From Bacteroidota bacterium (GTDB lineage Bacteria; Bacteroidota; Bacteroidia; Chitinophagales; Chitinophagaceae): a stretch of 32,885 bases of DNA. The translations under genes were made by a program, and so were the position numbers. Position 1 is the stretch's first letter. Each line of letters begins with the position of its first letter. The stretch is taken from contig JAKQKY010000454.1 in NCBI GenBank assembly GCA_029560415.1, positions 1 through 32,885 on the forward strand. The letters are read 5' to 3'. Positions 8,624 to 16,496 of the stretch are shown piece by piece. The notes beneath the pieces are model-generated. The model saw only the letters and a program-made list of their open reading frames with translations. It had not been told where the DNA came from and searched no databases.

Positions 8624-9706
8624 TCATGGTTTTTTCAACAGCTTCAATGATATTGCTGCCATATCTCTCACCAGTTGTGTCGGAGAGTTGCAATCGCAAT
8701 TACTAAGCCCGATTACATAGATATCTTCTTCCGGAAAATAAACACCCATGGATTTGAATCCAAATATACTGCCACCATGTTCCCTGTCTGGGCGGCCATT
8801 TATTTCTTTAATATGCCAGCCATATCCGTAGGTAATTTCTTGTGCGTTGTTCAATGCATATTTCCTGAATGCTTTGTTGCTTGTTTCAGCTTCCAGAAGC
8901 AGGTTTTGATTCAGTGCGTTCTGCCATTTCAACATATCTTCGGTGGTGGACATTAAGGCCCCGGAAGAAAAAGGGACACTGTAACTGATCACTGTTTTGT
9001 TAACATAGCCTTGTTCCTTTTTATGATACCCGTCCGCCCTGTTCCTGATCAGTTGCCTGTCGCTTGCATAACAAGAGCTTGTCATCCCTGCTTTTTTGAA
9101 AATATACTGTTCTATAAAATTTTCATAGGTTTCACCGGATACCAGTTCTATGATGTATCCCAATAGCACGTAACCTGAATTATTGTACTCGAATTTTTCA
9201 CCGGGTTTAAAATCCGCCGGTTCATTCTTAAAGAAATCCACCATCATCTTTGGGGTCATTTCTTTTTGTGCAATATCCCCGATCCCCTTCATTTTAGTAA
9301 AATCCTTTATGCCGGATGTATGTGTCAGTAAATGATGCAGGGTGATGGAGTCTCCTGCGGGGTAACCGGGGATGTACTTTGTAACCGGGTCTGCTACCTT
9401 CAGTTTGCCCTGCTCGTCTAACATTAAAATTGCAATGGCCGTAAATTGTTTTGTCATCGACCCGAGTTGGAATACGCTTTCTGTGGTCAGGTTTATATTT
9501 AATTCAAGGTTCCCTTTTCCTATCGCTCTTTGATATACAGGGATGCCGTTTTTTGCTACCAGGAAAACACCGCCCGGACCGCTGGTATCCGGAAAGGCCG
9601 CGTGTAACAGACTATCCAATGGCGCTTTGAGAACCTGCGCCGGCAATTGGTTGACCGGCAGAAGGTTCAGAAGCAGAGCGGCCAGTATGAGGTTAAGAAA
9701 TTTCAT
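8624..9706 (-). CDS. Exported class C beta-lactamase-fold serine hydrolase
   Basis: This 360-aa protein has signal peptide MKFLNLILAALLLNLLPVNQ ending near LPAQ. It shows SMTK (S83, K86), YNN at 174-176 and HGG at 310-312. These are the nucleophile, general base and third-motif signatures of the class C beta-lactamase/DD-peptidase fold. The length matches a single catalytic domain with none of the extra C-terminal domains seen in the hydrolase at 1862. HGG rather than KTG favours a peptidase or esterase-type role over true cephalosporinase activity. It is probably periplasmic. It is transcribed alone from a 196-bp upstream gap in which I found no perfect TAnnTTTG box. Confidence 0.9.
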   Translation of the reverse strand: MKFLNLILAALLLNLLPVNQLPAQVLKAPLDSLLHAAFPDTSGPGGVFLVAKNGIPVYQRAIGKGNLELNINLTTESVFQLGSMTKQFTAIAILMLDEQGKLKVADPVTKYIPGYPAGDSITLHHLLTHTSGIKDFTKMKGIGDIAQKEMTPKMMVDFFKNEPADFKPGEKFEYNNSGYVLLGYIIELVSGETYENFIEQYIFKKAGMTSSCYASDRQLIRNRADGYHKKEQGYVNKTVISYSVPFSSGALMSTTEDMLKWQNALNQNLLLEAETSNKAFRKYALNNAQEITYGYGWHIKEINGRPDREHGGSIFGFKSMGVYFPEEDIYVIGLSNCDCNSPTQLVRDMAAISLKLLKKP

Positions 9707-9902
9707 TCAGGAGTTGCTATACAGGAAAGTTGCCCGTTTGTGAGGTAAATGTAATTTGGATTTATCTTATAAAACTAAATCGACCGATTGTTCTTCCGGG
9801 AAAAAAAATGCTTAAAACCCCGTTTCGTCTACATAAGGCTGACATGGGTCTATGAAATGCAAAGAAGAACGGACGATATGTGATCGCGCCTGCAACGATA
9901 CT

Positions 9903-10835
9903 TTAGATTAAAAACCCATGCTGAAGGACTACATTTCCCCTCTTGTGACCCAGATCAACATACTGATGGGCTTCCACGATCTGGTCCAATCGGTACACCC
10001 GGTCAATAACCGGGTTGAATTCTCCCTGCTCAATCATCTGGTTGAGAAATTGAAGATTCTCCATTTTTTCTTCAGTCATTGAGCGAACCGTACAGAATCG
10101 CCCTCCTTTTTTGAGCAGACGTCTGCCTACAGAACCCGGCAGTTTTCCAACGGCGTCGAAAACAATATCATACCGCTCTTTCAGCAATGATATATCTTCC
10201 CGCCTATAGTCAATAGTATGTTCAGCACCAAGAGCAGCCACCAAACTGAAATTGGCTTTACTGCAAACGGCCGTTACTTTTGCACAGGCATATTTTGCCA
10301 CCTGGATCGCACTGGTACCTACACTACCTGAAGCTCCATAAATCAATATTTTTTGCCCTGTTTCAATTCCAACTTTGTTTAACAGGAATATGGCGGTGAG
10401 TCCCCCCACCGGAATTGCAGCAGCTTCTTTCATAGAAAGTTGCTCAGGAAGTTTAGAGAAGACACCTTGTTTCCGGATTTCGGGAATACAGATGTACTCC
10501 GCATACGCACCATTTTTTAACCCGGTAGTTGTACCATACACTTTATCACCAGGTCTGAATGCAGTAACATTGTCACCCACCTGTTCCACGATACCTGCAA
10601 ACTCAACACCCAGTACCGGGTTCCGTGGTTTTAATATTCCATACATCAGGCGGAGCAACACGGTAAAAAGGAGGGAACCGGGGTATTTACCTTTCCGCAA
10701 CCAGGTAACCCCCGAAGAGACGGAGGAAGCTTCCACTTTTACCAGCAGTTCATTGCTGCCCGGTACGGGTTTTTCGATGTCCCTCATTTCTAAAACTCCG
10801 GGACCACCATATTTTGTATATACGATCGCTTTCAT
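9903..10835 (-). CDS. NAD(P)-dependent medium-chain dehydrogenase, quinone oxidoreductase-like
   Basis: This 310-aa protein starts MKAIVYTKYGGPGVLEMRDI, the standard opening of zinc-independent MDR enzymes. It has the GroES-like domain marker GVEFAGIVEQVGDNVTAFRPGD and the dinucleotide-binding loop YGASGSVGTSAIQVAK (about 163-178). The zinc-binding Cys cluster of alcohol dehydrogenases is absent. The expected reaction is NAD(P)H-dependent reduction of quinones or activated alkenes in the cytosol, with unknown substrate. The ATG is 22 bp downstream of the stop of the 93-aa gene and both are on the minus strand, so they may share a transcript with the Crp/Fnr gene. Confidence 0.9.
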   Translation of the reverse strand: MKAIVYTKYGGPGVLEMRDIEKPVPGSNELLVKVEASSVSSGVTWLRKGKYPGSLLFTVLLRLMYGILKPRNPVLGVEFAGIVEQVGDNVTAFRPGDKVYGTTTGLKNGAYAEYICIPEIRKQGVFSKLPEQLSMKEAAAIPVGGLTAIFLLNKVGIETGQKILIYGASGSVGTSAIQVAKYACAKVTAVCSKANFSLVAALGAEHTIDYRREDISLLKERYDIVFDAVGKLPGSVGRRLLKKGGRFCTVRSMTEEKMENLQFLNQMIEQGEFNPVIDRVYRLDQIVEAHQYVDLGHKRGNVVLQHGFLI

Positions 10836-10857
10836 CCTGTATTAAAATTTGCTTGTG

Positions 10858-11139
10858 TCAGAATTTATATCCGATATGGAAACCCGGTTCGAAAAGGAAA
10901 TAACCGGGCCGTTTATTTTCCGGTTGTTTAAAAGAAGGGGAAAGGTTAGTAGTGACGGGCCAGTAACCAAAATTCAACTGGTAAAATGACTTGAATTTTT
11001 GAAAAAGGTTAGCCAACATTAAGGCGGAGCTTCCTATGAAGTTCTTTCTGAAGCTGGAGTCTTTTGCCGGATGCTGAGCCTGTGCTGCCAAAAAACCCAC
11101 CGGAAACAGCAATAAGGGTAAAAAACATTTTTTTCGCAT
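10858..11139 (-). CDS. Short exported outer-membrane-type protein, probably internally deleted
   Basis: This 93-aa protein has signal peptide MRKKCFLPLLLFPVGFLAAQAQ. The mature part begins RKNFIGSSALMLANLFQKFK...FYQLNFGY and passes directly into WPVTTNLSPSFKQPENKRPG, ending YFLFEPGFHIGYKF. From memory, Bacteroidota have a family of about 190-220 residues whose N-terminus is FIGSS-x-x-MLxNxF...YxQLNFGY and whose C-terminus is WP-[IV]-x-T...P-x-YFLFEPGxHxGFKF, with about 100 residues of barrel strands between. Here the two ends are joined, as if an in-frame deletion had removed the middle. It may be non-functional. The terminal aromatic residue is typical of outer-membrane beta-barrels. Confidence 0.6.
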   Translation of the reverse strand: MRKKCFLPLLLFPVGFLAAQAQHPAKDSSFRKNFIGSSALMLANLFQKFKSFYQLNFGYWPVTTNLSPSFKQPENKRPGYFLFEPGFHIGYKF

Positions 11140-11214
11140 AGTATCTGATTTATACGCAAAAATGTTTCATCCCGGGCAGCGATTCGTTATCTTAAGTTAA
11201 TAAACGAGGAGCGC

Positions 11215-11826
11215 TTAATTTTTAACAGATAATGCGTATGAATGATGCTGTTTCGCCTGTGAGAGAAGACGTTTACGGATACGACTCAGGGATTCGGGTT
11301 TCATACCCAGGTAACTAGCCAGTTGGTATTGTGGCACTCGTTGTACAAGATCTGGCCGATTCTCCAACAGTTCAAGGTATCGTTGCTCCGGTGATGAGGT
11401 CCTGAATGTATCGAAAGAGGCCTGGTTTTCTGCCAGTAATTTTTCAGAGAGAATACGGCACAGTTTTTCGAAACGGGGAAATTTTTCGAAAATTATCTTC
11501 TCCAAAGAAGGATTGGACACAATAAGCAGCGAGTCTTCCACACAGGCTAAATAATATTCTGCAGGCTCGCTCTCAATGGTGGGGGTTGCAGTTACAGATT
11601 CAAATTCAGTAAAGAAAGCAGTTGTCTTTTCTTCTCCATCGATTATATAATAACGCCGTACGCAGCCGCTGATTACAAAAAAGCCTTCCAATACCATTTG
11701 ACCTTCCCGGAGAAGGACTGCCCCTTTTTTATAATTCCTGAACAAGGCCAACTCGGTGATCGCCGCTTTTTCCTCTTCCTCCAGGGGCATATAGGTTTCT
11801 AAAAAATCAAACAATTTGTTTTCCAT
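11215..11826 (-). CDS. Crp/Fnr-family transcriptional regulator
   Basis: I start this gene at the ATG at 11826 (MENKLFDF, 203 aa); the longer frame to 11889 adds 21 residues not typical of the family. Residues about 10-115 form a cyclic-nucleotide-binding-like beta-roll (KKGAVLLREGQMVLEGFFVI, SGCVRRYY). A helical linker follows, then a C-terminal winged HTH with QYQLASYLGMKPESLSRIRK as the recognition region. This layout is that of the Bacteroidota Crp/Fnr regulators; the effector is unknown and no Fe-S cysteine cluster is present. It lies 75 bp upstream of the 93-aa gene and the oxidoreductase and may control them. Confidence 0.88.
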   Translation of the reverse strand: MENKLFDFLETYMPLEEEEKAAITELALFRNYKKGAVLLREGQMVLEGFFVISGCVRRYYIIDGEEKTTAFFTEFESVTATPTIESEPAEYYLACVEDSLLIVSNPSLEKIIFEKFPRFEKLCRILSEKLLAENQASFDTFRTSSPEQRYLELLENRPDLVQRVPQYQLASYLGMKPESLSRIRKRLLSQAKQHHSYALSVKN

Positions 11827-11953
11827 GTTCCGTTTTTTAACAAGACCGCTAGTAGCTCGAAAAGGTACATTTAATATCATGCTTATCAAATAGTAAACGG
11901 GAAAACGGCCCCGCTGTTAACTAAATATGGCCATTTTTTAACAACTATTTATA

Positions 11954-12715
11954 TTACTTATCAAGCCTGAAAACAACAGGGAGGGTTAAAAAGAATTCGC
12001 TTTCTTCCCCGTCTTTTTTCCCGCTTATCCAGGCAGGCATCATTTGTACAACCCTGATCGCTTCGGTATCTAAAAGAGGGGAGACGCCTTTTCTGACGCT
12101 GATCCCTGATACTGATCCATCCGTTTGTACGATAAAACTGATATATACGGTTCCTTCCAGCATGTCCATTTTGGCTAAAGACGGGTACTTTAGATTCTTT
12201 TGCAAGAATTTGCGCAGAGAATCATTGCCGCCAGGAAATCCGGGGTACTGTTCGTATTTAAAGTAAGTGGTGTCTTTACCATACTTTGAAAAGCATTGTC
12301 CTGATTGCAGGGCATCATTCCGGTAAATATCTCTTCTCTTTAATGTACCATCCGGCCAACGGGTGATAAAAGGTCCCTCCAGTTTACCCTTTATATAGCT
12401 GATTTCTTTTGAAACGACCCCGGATGGTAAAATGCTCCGGATGACCCCTTCTTTTAATACGGCAGTGAAATTTGAAAAATCCTGCTCCTTGAGCAACTGA
12501 CCATCCATTGTGTAACTGGTTATTTTTACCAGGCTGCTGTCAGCCGGGTTATAGTTTCGTATGGTAAAAAACCGGGCGGAATCTTTATCGGTTGTTTTCC
12601 GGAGTTCACTGAAAAAATAAGTGGTATCAGCTTTTTTGCCCGTATTCCCGGGCTGACCATTTGCTGGCAGATATAGCATAAAAAAAGCCAGTAGTATGAA
12701 ATTGTTTTTTATCAT
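11954..12715 (-). CDS. TonB-type energy transducer with MORN-like periplasmic repeats
   Basis: The start is placed at 12715 (MIKNNFILLAFFMLYLPANG, 253 aa), four bases after the stop of the upstream gene. The frame extends to 12760 but would then overlap that gene. The N-terminal hydrophobic segment is a signal or anchor. Residues about 60-150 carry MORN-like turns (MDGQLLKE, KGKLEGPFITRWPDGTLKRR). The C-terminal TonB_C domain is recognisable from FPGG...LRKFLQKNLKYPSLAK through GTVYISFIVQTDGSVSGISV to LDTEAIRVVQMMPAW. Such proteins usually pass proton-motive-force energy to outer-membrane receptors, but the Pro-rich spacer of classical TonB is absent, so the partner is unclear. It is translationally linked to the upstream exported gene. 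Confidence 0.86.
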   Translation of the reverse strand: MIKNNFILLAFFMLYLPANGQPGNTGKKADTTYFFSELRKTTDKDSARFFTIRNYNPADSSLVKITSYTMDGQLLKEQDFSNFTAVLKEGVIRSILPSGVVSKEISYIKGKLEGPFITRWPDGTLKRRDIYRNDALQSGQCFSKYGKDTTYFKYEQYPGFPGGNDSLRKFLQKNLKYPSLAKMDMLEGTVYISFIVQTDGSVSGISVRKGVSPLLDTEAIRVVQMMPAWISGKKDGEESEFFLTLPVVFRLDK

Positions 12716-12719
12716 TTGC

Positions 12720-13541
12720 TTAATTACTAAAACCAAGTTTGATCTTATAGCGGTATACACCGGGCCCGAATACCTGTTCCAGTTTCAGCACTTCTCTTGT
12801 TTTTTTACTGATCCAGAATGTTTCTTTATTACCGGGCGATTCATGAACCAGTAACCAGCAGCTGATCTTTTGCTGATCATAGCCCTCCAGTTCTGCCTCT
12901 CCTTTAACAGCATAAGCCACTGTTTGGAAATCAGATGCGGTGCCCGGATCATAAAACGGGACAATAAATGTGATTCCTTTTTTATAGGGCAACAAGGGAA
13001 ATGTCTCCAGGTCCAGGTGCCAGTTCAGGTAATATTTTCCGGCGGCAGATTTGTATCCATCCCATATTTTTTTAACCTGCTTTACTGTATCAGCATCGCT
13101 CAGCTGCATCCCGTTATAGGTCACGGTACTATTCCCTTCATCCACAATGGTGGAAGAAACCTTCTTCGTTGCTGAATTCCTCGCAACAGGCAGATTCCAC
13201 CAGGTATGGTGATACAGCGGCTGCATTGTTTTTGCGTCTGAGTACGATTTCACAATATGCATAACACTATCTTTGTCTTCCCATTCCTGGGTGATTTCTA
13301 TGGCCGGTTTTCCGTTGTAATCGGTCCGCTTAATAGTTCTTGTCCAGAACTGTGTGAGCACACGTACTGAGTCCTTTTTCATTTTTGCGTAAACGAGGTA
13401 ACGGTGAGTGCCTTCCCGGAGATAACGGGTGTTGATGTCCTTCGCCGTGATCCGTATCGTGTCGCTTTGCTGTGCATGCATAACCGCTGTCTGAATGAGG
13501 AGCCCCGTAAAAAGGAGGTAGAATTCTATTTTCATTCGCAT
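12720..13541 (-). CDS. Exported protein, DUF3108-like, partner of the TonB-like gene
   Basis: This 273-aa protein has signal peptide MRMKIEFYLLFTGLLIQTAV...HAQ; a second ATG two codons in is equally possible. The body alternates short beta strands (HRYLVYAKMKKDSVRVLTQF, KPAIEITQEWEDKDSVMHIV). It ends TFWISKKTREVLKLEQVFGP...YRYKIKLGF, reminiscent of DUF3108-type lipid- or polymer-binding barrels, where a late 'F-WI-[SD]-x-x-T-x-x-x-L-K' strand is typical. No catalytic residues are evident. It is the first gene of a two-gene minus-strand unit with the TonB-like protein and is divergent from the LytS-type kinase across 194 bp. The function is unknown. Confidence 0.74.
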   Translation of the reverse strand: MRMKIEFYLLFTGLLIQTAVMHAQQSDTIRITAKDINTRYLREGTHRYLVYAKMKKDSVRVLTQFWTRTIKRTDYNGKPAIEITQEWEDKDSVMHIVKSYSDAKTMQPLYHHTWWNLPVARNSATKKVSSTIVDEGNSTVTYNGMQLSDADTVKQVKKIWDGYKSAAGKYYLNWHLDLETFPLLPYKKGITFIVPFYDPGTASDFQTVAYAVKGEAELEGYDQQKISCWLLVHESPGNKETFWISKKTREVLKLEQVFGPGVYRYKIKLGFSN

Positions 13542-13735
13542 TGTATAGATTTTTTAATCAGACTCAAAGTTGCTGTAATCATTTATCCGTGCTGCGTGAA
13601 TTGTTTCCGGCTTTTTGTACTGGCTCCATTTTGGTAGACCAAAAATGCTTTTTCATAGACCGCCATGGCTATTCATAGACAAATTGACGAAGTTCGCACC
13701 GGGATCTATTTTTTTATCTGTGGTAATACCATCTT

Positions 13736-14791
13736 ATGAAGGGTTATTATATTCGTGAATGGATTGGCAGTTTCTTAATCGGGGCTTCGTATTTCCTCCT
13801 ATGGGCGGTGGCTATCATTATTTCTGTGGATTATAACATTCCGGAGTTTAGGGTATCCTATAAATATAGTTGTTGGCAAAATGGGTATGGCTTTATGGTG
13901 AGCCTGCTGATCTTTCAAGGCTTCCTGAAATTTATCACCAAAAGAAAAAATAAAGCGCCCTGGGGTATTTTGGCCGGGATGATTGTATTAGTGCTGATTT
14001 CCGTTGTTTACCAGGAGTGGTTGAAATTCGGGATGGAGATAGGGACGTATCCGGTAATTGAAAAGGAAATGATGACCAGCGGTTATATGATCAGGGGCGT
14101 CATTTACCTTTTGTATGGAATAGCTTACTTTACCACCATTAAATTATTGTTTCATATTTCCTCATTAAAAAACAGGAATAACCGGCTCCAGCTGGAAAAG
14201 AAAAATGCGGAACTGAGTTATTTAAAGTCCCAGACCAACCCCCACTTTCTTTTTAATACGCTTAATAACATTTATTCACTGGCCGACCAGGGATCGCCAC
14301 TGACCGCAGCGGCCATTTTGCGGCTGTCTGATATATTGCGCTTCATGCTTTATGAATCGGATGCCACTTTTATAACCATTGGAAAGGAAATGAAGATCAT
14401 CCGGGAGTATATTGAGCTGGAAAGAATGCGGTATGATCATTCACTGGTTATCAATATCACAGCGGATATCGATGATGAAGCCCAGCCCGTACCACCCTTA
14501 TTACTGATTCCGCTCGCCGAGAATGCGTTTAAGCATGGAGTTTCCGAGACGATTAACAACCCTTTTATCAATATGCGGCTGCAGGTCAGGAAAGGAAAAC
14601 TGGTCTTTGAAGTGGAAAATTCAAAAAGTATGCGAAAGACAACCGGCCCGGTGAAGGAGAATATCGGGTTGAGCAACCTGCGCAGGCAACTGGATCTTTT
14701 ATTTGCTGAATATAATCTGGAGATAGTAAATACAGAAGCGAGCTTCAGGGTGATTTTATCGATTAATCTTGATAGTTATGGAAAAGTATAA
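13736..14791 (+). CDS. LytS/YehU-type membrane sensor histidine kinase
   Basis: This 351-aa protein has four predicted membrane helices in residues about 10-140 (around 12-32, 50-67, 77-93 and 118-138). A short coiled linker follows, then the His_kinase signature LKSQTNPHFLFNTLNNIYSL with phospho-acceptor H170. The ATP-binding domain contains the N-box PLAENAFKHG (N263) and NIGLSNLRRQLDLLF at the end. This is the compact membrane kinase usually paired with a LytTR regulator. The stop overlaps the start of the regulator by 14 bp, indicating translational coupling. No sensor domain is visible outside the membrane, so the signal is probably sensed in or near the membrane. Confidence 0.94.
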   Translation: MKGYYIREWIGSFLIGASYFLLWAVAIIISVDYNIPEFRVSYKYSCWQNGYGFMVSLLIFQGFLKFITKRKNKAPWGILAGMIVLVLISVVYQEWLKFGMEIGTYPVIEKEMMTSGYMIRGVIYLLYGIAYFTTIKLLFHISSLKNRNNRLQLEKKNAELSYLKSQTNPHFLFNTLNNIYSLADQGSPLTAAAILRLSDILRFMLYESDATFITIGKEMKIIREYIELERMRYDHSLVINITADIDDEAQPVPPLLLIPLAENAFKHGVSETINNPFINMRLQVRKGKLVFEVENSKSMRKTTGPVKENIGLSNLRRQLDLLFAEYNLEIVNTEASFRVILSINLDSYGKV

Positions 14792-15482
14792 ATGTATGAT
14801 TGTGGAGGATGAGCCTCTTGCCACCAATATCCTCAAAAGTTATATCCAGCGCTTACCCCATCTTGAACTTATTGGCGAATTCAGGGAGGCGATCAGTGCC
14901 GGCCATCACCTGCAACAGGCGGCAGCAGATATCCTGTTTCTGGATATTCATCTTCCGGAGTTAAAAGGACTTGATTTTTTAAGAACATTGACCAGGGTTC
15001 CGTCTGTGATAGTGACCACCGCCTACCACCAATATGCGATTGAGGGTTTTGAATTAAGCGTTACTGATTACCTGTTGAAGCCCTTCTCTTTTGACCGTTT
15101 TTTGCTTTCGGTCAATAAAGCGATTAAAGAGGTTCAGGCCGGCCAGGTGCTTTCAGGGCAGGCTGTGCTGCCGCCTGATTTTCTTTTTTTAACAATTGAC
15201 CGGAAAAAAGTAAAAATTGTTTATGACGATATTGATTATATCGAAAGCAGCAGGGAATATGTAAAAATATTTACCAGCAAAGGCACATATTTGTCCAAGA
15301 TCAGCACATCGGAACTGGAGCAGAAGCTGCCCCCGGCAGCCTTTAAAAGGATTCACCGGTCATTTATCGTTTCCATGAATAAAATTGACTCCTATAACAA
15401 GGAGTATGTGGAAATAAAAGGCACTAAAATCCCTATTGGCGGAGGCTTCAGAAAAGACATCCCCTACTTTAAAAATGATTAA
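14778..15482 (+). CDS. LytTR-family response regulator
   Basis: The ATG at 14778 gives 234 aa; the upstream in-frame TTG at 14769 is less likely. The receiver domain (1-120) has the acidic pair E10/D11, phospho-acceptor D56 in FLDIHLPELKG, and the signature Thr and Lys (TTAYHQYA, LLKPFS). The C-terminal LytTR DNA-binding domain starts near 140 (FLFLTIDRKKVKIVYDDIDY) and ends FKRIHRSFIVSMNKIDSYNK...IPIGGGFRKDI. It overlaps the kinase gene by 14 bp and is its cognate partner. LytTR proteins usually bind paired direct repeats; I did not find a confident one in the neighbouring promoters. Confidence 0.94.
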   Translation: MEKYKCMIVEDEPLATNILKSYIQRLPHLELIGEFREAISAGHHLQQAAADILFLDIHLPELKGLDFLRTLTRVPSVIVTTAYHQYAIEGFELSVTDYLLKPFSFDRFLLSVNKAIKEVQAGQVLSGQAVLPPDFLFLTIDRKKVKIVYDDIDYIESSREYVKIFTSKGTYLSKISTSELEQKLPPAAFKRIHRSFIVSMNKIDSYNKEYVEIKGTKIPIGGGFRKDIPYFKND

Positions 15483-15495
15483 AGCGGGACAGGGA

Positions 15496-15528
15496 ATAAA
15501 AAAAGAGCAGGTGGTAGAAACCACCTGC
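15496..15528 (-). terminator. Rho-independent terminator for the minus strand
   Basis: A perfect 9-bp stem GCAGGTGGT/ACCACCTGC (15507-15515 and 15520-15528) has loop AGAA. On the minus strand it is followed by a T-rich run (complement of 15496-15506), so it best serves the lipoprotein gene ending at 15699. It may also slow plus-strand read-through from the LytTR gene, whose stop lies 25 bp upstream. Confidence 0.65.
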
Positions 15529-15698
15529 GTGTGTTATCAACTGCGATAACGGATTGTTGGACTTTCCCCAACCAAACTAACCAGTTTAAATCTCAGTACC
15601 GGTTTGCTACAGAATCAGAGACTGTGCCTTTTAATCTAAAAACTACTATTCAACAACAGGACTACCTGTTGAAATGCACCCCGGAAGCCGGATTGCAA

Positions 15699-16133
15699 TT
15701 ATTGTTTAATCAGGGTTTGTGTGAACCGATCCCCGGGAAGAATTACATTAATTGTGGAAAGAATCAGTTTTTTGCAATCATAGCTTTCTATGGTTCCGCT
15801 TACCACCCCGTCACTGGTGATGACGTTTCCCAAAACAGTCCAGCTGCCATTGCCTATTCCTGAAGGTGTGCATATCGTACCCGCATCTGTATAAATCCAG
15901 CTTCCGTCAGCTTTTAATTCTATAATGTCATCTTTTTCACAGGCATCCATTAATGGCAGGTAGTCGGTGGAAGCTGAAGTAGCAGTCATCTTGTATTCAA
16001 GGGCCGATAATTTATATTTACCGGTAAGCCCGGCCACATTCCTGTTGCAGGGTGCTGCGGATTTTTCCTTTTTGCAGGATTGAATGGTTGTAAAAAACAA
16101 TAATGCAATACCAATAAGTTTTTTTGATTTCAT
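15699..16133 (-). CDS. Small lipocalin-like lipoprotein
   Basis: This 144-aa protein has signal MKSKKLIGIALLFFTTIQSC, Cys20 at the lipobox and a following KKEK, so it is a predicted lipoprotein. The mature part has the pattern of the lipocalin-like domain common in Bacteroidota: LTGKYKLSALEY, then DIIELKADGSWIYTDAG, then GSWTVLGNVIT, then KKLILSTI. Four cysteines in the mature region (in PCNRN, DACEK, TICTP and YDCKK) may form disulfides. Its role is unknown, possibly envelope ligand binding. A TAnnTTTG box lies 40 bp upstream. Confidence 0.82.
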   Translation of the reverse strand: MKSKKLIGIALLFFTTIQSCKKEKSAAPCNRNVAGLTGKYKLSALEYKMTATSASTDYLPLMDACEKDDIIELKADGSWIYTDAGTICTPSGIGNGSWTVLGNVITSDGVVSGTIESYDCKKLILSTINVILPGDRFTQTLIKQ

Positions 16134-16172
16134 AACAGAGGTTTAGTTTTTTATGTGCTATACTTTCTGATA

Positions 16173-16180
16173 CAAATGTA
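16173..16180 (-). promoter_or_regulatory. Bacteroidota -7 promoter box TACATTTG for the lipoprotein gene
   Basis: The minus strand reads TACATTTG here, a perfect TAnnTTTG -7 element, ending 40 bp upstream of the lipoprotein ATG at 16133. No clear -33 TTG was seen at the usual spacing, so the call rests on the -7 box and its position. Confidence 0.5.
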
Positions 16181-16496
16181 GAAGCAATTCATAACCGTGT
16201 ATTTTTTACTCAGTTGTTTATGTAGATGATAACCTGCAATTTGTTGTCATTATGTTTTTTTTAACAAGTAAAAAAATCATTGGAACATAAACAGTACATC
16301 TTTAAGGAGCTAATTATGTGAAGCATGTCTTGCTGATACTGCTGCTGAAAAATAGTGTTGGCAGTTGCGGGACAATGTTTAGTTGTATACAGCCGTGTAA
16401 ACAAAAGGAAACGGAATCACTACCCGCACGGATAGCAGGTTTTTATCTGTTGTACGATCTTTAGCGGATGAATAAAAACCGGCCTGTACAACGAGT
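16181..16496. other. Intergenic stretch, no gene recognised
   Basis: These 316 bp lie between the lipoprotein promoter and the 3' end of the membrane AraC gene. The left part is AT-rich with T runs. A minus-strand open frame at 16379-16621 runs into the AraC gene in another frame and has no protein-like features. I saw no strong terminator or repeat. Confidence 0.4.

Noticed and set aside
9903-10835. Zinc-dependent alcohol dehydrogenase
   Set aside because: The catalytic and structural zinc cysteines are absent; the sequence follows the quinone-oxidoreductase branch.
15531-15863. Plus-strand 110-codon open frame after the LytTR gene
   Set aside because: Its 3' half is antisense to the lipoprotein gene, and it has no start signal or protein-like features.
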